Assembly: GCF_900103605.1 (NCBI RefSeq)
Contig: NZ_FNHY01000002.1
Span: 186,001-250,000, forward strand
Origin: Psychrobacillus sp. OK028
GTDB lineage: Bacteria > Bacillota > Bacilli > Bacillales_A > Planococcaceae
Length of the DNA stretch: 64,000 bases
Direction: 5' to 3'
Numbering within the stretch: position 1 is the stretch's first letter; every line of letters starts with the position of its first letter. Below the pieces are notes generated by a model. The model was not told the origin of the DNA. It saw only the letters and a program-made list of their open reading frames with translations, and did no database searches. The position numbers and the translations under genes were made by a program. This document shows positions 62,907 through 64,000 of the stretch, piece by piece.

Positions 62907-64000
62907 ATGGATATTTCACAAAAAGCTAAGAAGATTATTTTCCTCATGTGGCTATTAGTTGTACCTGTTGGTATTTGCCTCGTATATTTGTTATCCCCTA
63001 CGAAACCAAGTGATTGGGATCATTATATCTATTTTCTTATACTCGCATTACTCACTACAATCTTCCCATTTTTTATTGGTGGAGCATTAATGGTACTCGT
63101 TCAATGGGTGAATCTAGCTATCTTTTTAAAGTTTGGGATTCTTGCAGAACTAATTGCCATGCAATTATGTATGATACCAATCGTATACCATATGAAATTA
63201 AGCAAAGAAACAAGGTATAAGTTATATTATAATTCGTTTATGTTTTTTTTAATTTCCATCATCTGCGGCGCAGTAGTATTATGGACGGGTTATGAAATAG
63301 GCACTTTAGTAATTAATGATATTATTTTGTATAGTACTATATATACAGTTCTAGGTATAATGTTGAATCATATTTTCTTGTATTTTAGAGAAGTATTTAC
63401 GGGGTTAAAACCAAAATTCTTCACAAATGATTTTGGTGGGGATTTTATTTGTTTAATTATTACACTGCCTTTTGGGATTAGTATATATTTATTAGAAGGT
63501 TATGTAGGACCGATAGCGTTTATTTTACTAGGAGTACCATTCTTAGCTATCACACTTTTAATACGCATGTACAGTGATTCAGAGAAGGTAAATGCCGATT
63601 TAAACAAGGCTAGTGAATTTGGTCATCAGCTTGCGGAGCGCATGACCACAACTGAGATATTGGATATGTTTTTGAAAAGTTTGTCTGACATTTTCCCGTT
63701 TGATGCGGGTTACATTGTAGATAATATAGACGACGAATTTTTTATATTGAGAGCTCGAGAAGATGGAGATAAAAAAGAATTTGAATTTGCTCATGAGGAT
63801 ATAAAATATAGCCTTGCAGGTAAAGTGTATGAAAAAGGAGAGCCAATTCTATATAACAAACAGACAGACTGGACTCATATGAAACCACCGTTTTTGGCAG
63901 ATGATATGAAAAGCGTCATGTGTGTACCTATTTATAGAAATAAAAAAATTGAAGGGGTGCTAGTTTTAGCAGCTAGAGAAAAATTTGCATTTGAAACGTA
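62907..64000 (+). CDS. Membrane sensor protein with GAF domain (cut by the window end)
   Basis: The frame is open from ATG 62907 to the last base (364 codons seen), so the gene continues beyond the window. The N-terminal part has about seven to eight transmembrane helices (residues 10-220). After a helical linker (SEKVNADLNKASEFGHQLAERM), residues about 235 onward form a GAF domain (FPFDAGYIVDN to MCVPIYRNKKIEGVLVLAAREKFAFE). Such proteins usually end in a GGDEF or histidine-kinase output domain, which is outside the window. Ribosome site AAAGGAGA lies about 12 nt upstream. Confidence 0.8.
   Translation, partial: MDISQKAKKIIFLMWLLVVPVGICLVYLLSPTKPSDWDHYIYFLILALLTTIFPFFIGGALMVLVQWVNLAIFLKFGILAELIAMQLCMIPIVYHMKLSKETRYKLYYNSFMFFLISIICGAVVLWTGYEIGTLVINDIILYSTIYTVLGIMLNHIFLYFREVFTGLKPKFFTNDFGGDFICLIITLPFGISIYLLEGYVGPIAFILLGVPFLAITLLIRMYSDSEKVNADLNKASEFGHQLAERMTTTEILDMFLKSLSDIFPFDAGYIVDNIDDEFFILRAREDGDKKEFEFAHEDIKYSLAGKVYEKGEPILYNKQTDWTHMKPPFLADDMKSVMCVPIYRNKKIEGVLVLAAREKFAFET

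Overview
This window is low-GC Gram-positive chromosome from an endospore-forming member of the Bacillales. The spore regulator gerE, a SpoVID-like protein, a lysine riboswitch, a T-box ahead of valS and TTG/GTG starts with strong AGGAGG ribosome sites all fit. Gene order closely follows the Bacillus subtilis mutSB-lcfA-uvrC-lysC-sdh-gerE-racE and ysoA-tig-clpX-lonA-engB-hemAXCDBL-valS-folC segments. Several B. subtilis members are absent at their expected places (gerM, rph, lonB, ysxE). The gene set and the dispersed intergenic repeats suggest a Planococcaceae-type organism (Psychrobacillus/Lysinibacillus-like); that placement is an inference, not a search result.

Layout. 1-6.6 kb: end of mutS2, yshE, then the fatty-acid beta-oxidation block lcfA-fadR-fadB-etfB-etfA with FadR-type operators. 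6.7-10.6 kb: trxA, uvrC, and lysC under an L-box, with a likely internal start for the small subunit. 10.9-18.2 kb: yslB, sdhCAB, ysmA, gerE, ysmB, racE, rdgB, ysnB. A tRNA-Arg(UCU) gene at 18.25 kb marks the left edge of an accessory region.

18.5-32 kb is the most interesting part: an IclR-family regulator, an old-yellow-enzyme family oxidoreductase, a type I extradiol dioxygenase, an ACMSD-family decarboxylase, a complete TRAP transporter (P, Q, M subunits), two short-chain dehydrogenases (one frameshifted), a 2-hydroxymuconate-semialdehyde dehydrogenase, a 2-oxopent-4-enoate hydratase, a 4-oxalocrotonate decarboxylase and a 4-oxalocrotonate tautomerase. Together they spell out ring cleavage of a carboxylated catechol, followed by decarboxylation and the 4-oxalocrotonate branch; protocatechuate 2,3-cleavage is the best fit. 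A 15-bp palindrome (TTCCgCATAGAGGAA) lies 31-32 nt ahead of a TATAAT box at three places in this region, and a fourth, variant palindrome lies just upstream of the IclR gene, so a single regulon is likely. The terminal aldolase and acetaldehyde dehydrogenase are not in the window.

32-39.5 kb: a YtcJ-like amidohydrolase, an AgcS amino-acid symporter, a secreted beta-propeller protein with a C-terminal FIMAH-like domain, and two small charged proteins flanking a small HExxH protein. 39.7-53.2 kb: ysoA, tig, clpX, lonA, engB and the heme operon hemAXCDBL behind a PerR-like box. 53.4-56.5 kb: a ribA-ribD-HAD phosphatase cluster and a SpoVID-like protein. 56.7-64 kb: T-box and valS, a divergent pair of overlapping ATP-grasp ligase genes, folC, and the start of a membrane GAF-domain sensor cut by the window end.
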